A stretch of DNA of 64,000 nucleotides from contig NZ_FNHF01000001.1 of NCBI RefSeq assembly GCF_900103695.1, positions 806,001 through 870,000 of the forward strand, given 5' to 3'. Under the pieces are notes generated by a model. The model searched no databases, was not told the origin of the DNA, and was given only the letters and a program-made list of their open reading frames with translations. Of the stretch, positions 60,573-64,000 are shown piece after piece. Made by a program: the position numbers and the translations under genes. Source of the DNA: Sediminibacillus halophilus. Lineage in GTDB: Bacteria; Bacillota; Bacilli; Bacillales; Amphibacillaceae. Positions within the stretch are counted from its first letter, which is position 1. Every line of letters starts with the position of its first letter.

Positions 60573-61637
60573 CTACATTTCGGAACGCATTTTCATCGTT
60601 TCAGTTAGCTGCAAAACTTCTTCAGTCGTCATATCCGGATGTTCCATCAGCAGGGAATAACGAAGCCCTTGTTCATCCCAACTGATTCCGCGGATTTCAT
60701 CCATTTTTTCGGCATCCTTGCCACGTACTTTCAATTTCCCGTCACCCAAAGACATCCCTTCCCCTTCGGGAGTCGGAAATACCGAAATAGAAAAAGATGG
60801 GACACCATCTTGAAGATAATAGAATGTGACCTCTGTCCGATTTATTTCGCCACCGATTTTGTCCATCTCAATCCGATCCAAGTCCTGTTTCTCATCATCT
60901 ACTAGGAGAAATTCCGTTCCCAAGGCTTGTTCTGCCTCCTCCAAGGAAGCCGGGACAGCCATCCCCTCCTCTAGGTCAGATACTTCTACATCTTCCGGCA
61001 AATCTACCAAAAACGTATCATCTGGAAAACCCGGCTCTAAATCAAGCTTTGTGTATTCCACACTTGTCTCGATATCGGCGTTTTTTTGTTTCATTTTGAC
61101 AATGAACCAGTTTCCCTGTTCGACCCAAATATCCATGTCCCCCAATAATCCATCTTCCTTACTGGTTAGTTTTAGATGATAGGTCTCCATATCCAAAATG
61201 GTATCTTCACTGACCAACTCCGTATCGTGTGTATCCTTGACCACTTCAAGCATGCTCAGTAACTGCTCCTTCTGCGTCAAAGCAGCAGGCAGTTCACCAG
61301 ATGATAAGTCCATGCGCTGAGCTGATTTACTCCCCTCCTCATACATGGTCATGGATTCCCCATCCAAAATTGCTATCGACCTTTTGCTTGTGGCAGGTTC
61401 TTCCGTAATCACTTTTCTTTGCCCATTCCGGCCTGCATATTCCTCAAAGGTTGTCTTTTCAACTGTCTCACCATCTTTAATTGATACCCTGCCCTCTCCA
61501 TAATAGGCAAGGGGTTCTTCACTTTCAGCCAACATTTTTGTAAAAATTTCCTCCGAGGACACACTCACCTCTCCTTTACACCCTGTCATGACAATTAACA
61601 ACCATAATCCGATACTCAACCAAGCTCTATGCCTCAT
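60573..61637 (-). CDS. LolA/YdcC-like lipoprotein
   Basis: 354 aa. Lipoprotein signal peptide with lipobox VMTGC (Cys at ~19), then SSEEIFTKMLAESEEPLAYYGEGRV, and a large beta-rich domain like the outer-membrane-lipoprotein-carrier-like fold of sporulation/stress proteins YdcC or CseA-class. AAGGAG precedes the ATG. Overlaps the histidine kinase gene by 11 bp. It may act as an extracytoplasmic sensor or partner for the kinase. Confidence 0.82.
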   Translation of the reverse strand: MRHRAWLSIGLWLLIVMTGCKGEVSVSSEEIFTKMLAESEEPLAYYGEGRVSIKDGETVEKTTFEEYAGRNGQRKVITEEPATSKRSIAILDGESMTMYEEGSKSAQRMDLSSGELPAALTQKEQLLSMLEVVKDTHDTELVSEDTILDMETYHLKLTSKEDGLLGDMDIWVEQGNWFIVKMKQKNADIETSVEYTKLDLEPGFPDDTFLVDLPEDVEVSDLEEGMAVPASLEEAEQALGTEFLLVDDEKQDLDRIEMDKIGGEINRTEVTFYYLQDGVPSFSISVFPTPEGEGMSLGDGKLKVRGKDAEKMDEIRGISWDEQGLRYSLLMEHPDMTTEEVLQLTETMKMRSEM

Positions 61638-63099
61638 CTTTTTGTTCTCCTTCTCTCAACCAGCATGCGATCAAGGTTCCATAGCCATCTTCAGACCATA
61701 AACCGATTTTCCCGCCGTGTTGTTCGATTATTTTCTTCGCTATACTGAGCCCAAGTCCTGAGCTACCGTTTGCCCTTGCATCTTCCCCTTGAACAAAGGG
61801 GAGGAAAATTCGTTCCTGTAACTCCTTGGGTATTGCTTTTCCATGGTTTTGTATCAACAGCAAGGTCCCTCCTTTCCAAAAGGATTCCAGCTCCCTATGA
61901 AAAGGATGGAACACCCATTCCGGTAATGGACAATCACTGGAAACGACGGCAAGCCACAGGTTCTTACCAGGCGGAGTGTGGCGGATACTGTTGGACATTA
62001 CGTTATCCACCACCCGCATCATCTGTCCTGGGTTCAAACAGTATGTATTTGCTGCACATACTTCCGTATGGAGTTTGATTTTGTTTTGGGTGCACGGTTC
62101 TTCATAACCATTTAACAGCATGTCAAAGAATTCTTCACCATCCACCAGTACTTGTTCAGCCTCTTTTTCTTCCGATTGCAGGGAGGTGTACAACGACAAG
62201 TCTTGTAGCAGCTGCTTCATGTATGCTATTTTATTGAATAAAATTTCTGCATACTCCAGTCTTTCTTCTTCCGACAGCAACCGTCCTCCCCACAAACTCT
62301 CCGAGTACGCCTGGATGACCGTTAAGGGTGTCTTTAAATCATGGGAAAGGGCAGCCACGATAAATTGCTTTTCTTGCTGCTGTTGAACAAGTTCCTGCCT
62401 TGTTCTCTCTATTTGTTTTTTCATTTGATAGAAATGGGCAATCAATTCACCGATCTCGTCACGAGAATGGTTCCATTGATCGTTTAACGGCTCCCCATTG
62501 GCAAATGCCATCATATTCTCGCGCAATTGGCCAAGCGGCCGGGTTAGCTTGCGATGAAGAAGCCAGATAACCGTGCCATAGACAAGCACAACAAACAAGC
62601 CGAGAATACCGCCGACCATGATGGTTCTGTTGTTCACACCATCTATCCATACATCCCTTGGAAGCGTGATTTCGTAAATGCCTGTCAACTCTCTATCATG
62701 AAAGACTGTTTGTTTCAACGAATAGGTACGAGCATGCTTGCTCAAGTGATTCAATCCACTGTAAAGGCGGGAAGTGTCTACCTGCAAGAGTCTGCCAGCA
62801 TATGAATCATCCCATGAAGAATAGAGGGTAATACCGTCGGGACGATAAAGCGTGATTCGAATGGAGCCTGTCGCCGCTTTCTCGATTTCCTGATAGTTTT
62901 CCCGAGGCTGAATGTGATATAGTTTTTCCTCCTGCAGGATAGTCTCCAACTCCTCCATTTGCTGTCTCGCCGCTACAAACTCCCGAAGATCCTGACGACG
63001 ATCAAAGTGACTGATGCTTATGTATAATCCATACACGGCTGCGAAAGGCAGAAGAAGTACGATCAAGTAACTTAAAGCAAGCCAGGTTTTTATCCTCAT
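61627..63099 (-). CDS. HAMP-domain sensor histidine kinase
   Basis: 490 aa. Two transmembrane helices (~8-27 and ~165-185) enclose a ~135-residue extracellular sensor; then HAMP (~186-238), a coiled stretch (EQQQ region), HisKA with FIVAALSHDLKTPLTVIQAY (phospho-His at ~256) and HATPase_c with NSIRHTPPG, GSSGLGLSIAKKII and GYGTLIACW. Start ATGA overlaps the response-regulator stop. Classical orthodox kinase; signal unknown, but the co-encoded lipoprotein and protease point to the envelope. Confidence 0.93.
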   Translation of the reverse strand: MRIKTWLALSYLIVLLLPFAAVYGLYISISHFDRRQDLREFVAARQQMEELETILQEEKLYHIQPRENYQEIEKAATGSIRITLYRPDGITLYSSWDDSYAGRLLQVDTSRLYSGLNHLSKHARTYSLKQTVFHDRELTGIYEITLPRDVWIDGVNNRTIMVGGILGLFVVLVYGTVIWLLHRKLTRPLGQLRENMMAFANGEPLNDQWNHSRDEIGELIAHFYQMKKQIERTRQELVQQQQEKQFIVAALSHDLKTPLTVIQAYSESLWGGRLLSEEERLEYAEILFNKIAYMKQLLQDLSLYTSLQSEEKEAEQVLVDGEEFFDMLLNGYEEPCTQNKIKLHTEVCAANTYCLNPGQMMRVVDNVMSNSIRHTPPGKNLWLAVVSSDCPLPEWVFHPFHRELESFWKGGTLLLIQNHGKAIPKELQERIFLPFVQGEDARANGSSGLGLSIAKKIIEQHGGKIGLWSEDGYGTLIACWLREGEQKDEA

Positions 63100-63806
63100 T
63101 CAATAGACTCCCCGATGAAGCGGTAGCCGACACCCCATACTGTTTCAATGTATTTTGCCGATCTTGTTTCATCCTTTAATTTCGTACGCAGACTTTTGAT
63201 ATGGACTGTTACTGTATTGTTGCCTTGTAGTTCCTGCTGCTCCCAAATGTGATGGTACAACTCCGATTTTGAAAAGGTTTTAAACGTATTTTTGGCAAGT
63301 AAGAATAGTAACTCCCTTTCTTTCGCAGATAAAGGGACGACAACCTTATCCAACCTGATAACATTGTTGGTAAAATCGATTTCCAACCCACCGGAGAAAA
63401 ATTGCTTATCAGCATGTCCGGTTTTATTCCTGTACCTGCGATATCGGCGGAGGTGTGAACTAATTCGCGCGCTCAATTCACCTAGACTGAATGGTTTGGT
63501 TAAATAATCGTCCGCACCTAAATCCAGCCCTTGTATTTTGTGCTCCTGCTCTTGCCTTGCACTCACGATCAAAAGCGGCACATCACTTTCCAGGCGGATT
63601 TTTTCGCTTAATTGAAAGCCATCCATTTCTGGAAGCATCAAATCGACCAAAATCAAATCAAATCTGCTATTTTTAAATTCATCCCATCCCTCGCTGCCAG
63701 TGGATGCCCATGTCGGAAGGTAACACTCTTGCCGCAGGTGATCCATCATAACTCTGGCAATCTCTGCATCATCCTCGACGATTAATATTTTTTCTTGATT
63801 TGTCAT
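63096..63806 (-). CDS. OmpR/PhoB-family response regulator
   Basis: 236 aa. Receiver with VEDD, phospho-acceptor Asp in LILVDLMLPEMDG (~57), K in YLTKPFSLGEL; winged-helix effector domain ~135-232 (LSAKERELLFLLAKN, VTVHIKSLRTKLKDE, GVGYRF). GAGGGG lies 7 nt before the ATG. First gene of the four-gene unit RR, kinase, lipoprotein, M48 protease. Confidence 0.93.
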   Translation of the reverse strand: MTNQEKILIVEDDAEIARVMMDHLRQECYLPTWASTGSEGWDEFKNSRFDLILVDLMLPEMDGFQLSEKIRLESDVPLLIVSARQEQEHKIQGLDLGADDYLTKPFSLGELSARISSHLRRYRRYRNKTGHADKQFFSGGLEIDFTNNVIRLDKVVVPLSAKERELLFLLAKNTFKTFSKSELYHHIWEQQELQGNNTVTVHIKSLRTKLKDETRSAKYIETVWGVGYRFIGESIE

Positions 63807-63946
63807 TACCAGACCCCTCTTTCACGTTCTATTATAATGGCGGGTATTAGCTTTAGAGAAAATCTTTATAAATGCTTAATAAATTGAAAGTCAACTTCTT
63901 CATTATAGAAGAAACTCCTATTGTATGGATGTCTAAAATAAAGAAA

Positions 63947-63990
63947 GGACCACCCTCAGTCATCGAACATGACTTTGGGCAGTCCATTTC
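63947..63990 (-). terminator. terminator of a minus-strand gene beyond the window
   Basis: On the minus strand GGACTGCCCAAAGTCAT...ATGACTGAGGGTGGTCC forms a long stem with some mismatches, followed by TTTCTTTATTTT. It would end a gene entering from the right edge. Confidence 0.55.
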
Positions 63991-64000
63991 AGCTTTTCCT

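Overview
The window looks like chromosomal DNA of a low-GC, endospore-forming member of the Bacillaceae (Terribacillus/Oceanobacillus-like; species not determinable from the sequence alone). The evidence is strong AGGAGG-type ribosome sites with many TTG/GTG starts, a tandem T-box leader, intrinsic hairpin-T terminators, a CotA-type multicopper oxidase, KtrAB, OpuD, AdaA/AdaB, a stand-alone bacterial nitric oxide synthase, and repeats of a type common in this family. No rRNA, tRNA, CRISPR array or complete insertion sequence was seen.

Layout. 1-1.4 kb: start of a threonyl-tRNA synthetase gene behind two threonine T-box riboswitches. 1.5-3.9 kb: self-regulated TetR/ABC-exporter operon. 3.9-11.8 kb: housekeeping enzymes (hydrolase, MarR/DUF3147 pair, aldo/keto reductase, threonine aldolase with purT, SDR, DinB). 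11.9-17.2 kb: a two-component system plus three-gene ABC exporter in the order of the B. subtilis linearmycin-resistance locus lnrJKLMN.

17.8-28 kb is the most unusual part. A truncated clpP copy, an AT-rich sdpABC-like toxin cassette, a small membrane protein, a probable transposase scrap and a broken selO fragment lie next to an intact ECF sigma-clpP operon, a further selO 3' scrap, a paralogue of the small membrane protein and intact selO. The order clpP, DUF6141-like gene, selO occurs twice. This suggests a duplicated and rearranged island that received an SDP-type toxin operon. No SdpI/SdpR-type immunity genes are visible, and the toxin precursor has a single cysteine.

28-37.8 kb: accessory small genes, a decayed CPBP protease, an Mrr-like protein, cfa, nos. 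37.85-38.54 kb: composite repeat made of two inverted units inside terminal inverted repeats. 38.6-45.9 kb: adaAB, a phosphotransferase, an AraC/GyrI regulator, a UPF0182 giant membrane protein, an oxidoreductase. 46.4 kb: short palindromic repeat related to the 38 kb element. 47-58.8 kb: Bcr/CflA efflux, ktrAB, CoA pyrophosphatase, cotA, AAC(3), opuD, several small proteins, a frameshifted amj (lipid II flippase), a phosphatase and an acetyltransferase. 58.8-63.8 kb: a response regulator/histidine kinase/lipoprotein/M48 protease operon that looks like an envelope stress unit.

Many proposed starts are shorter than the longest open frame. In each case the reason is a Shine-Dalgarno sequence at an internal ATG, GTG or TTG.
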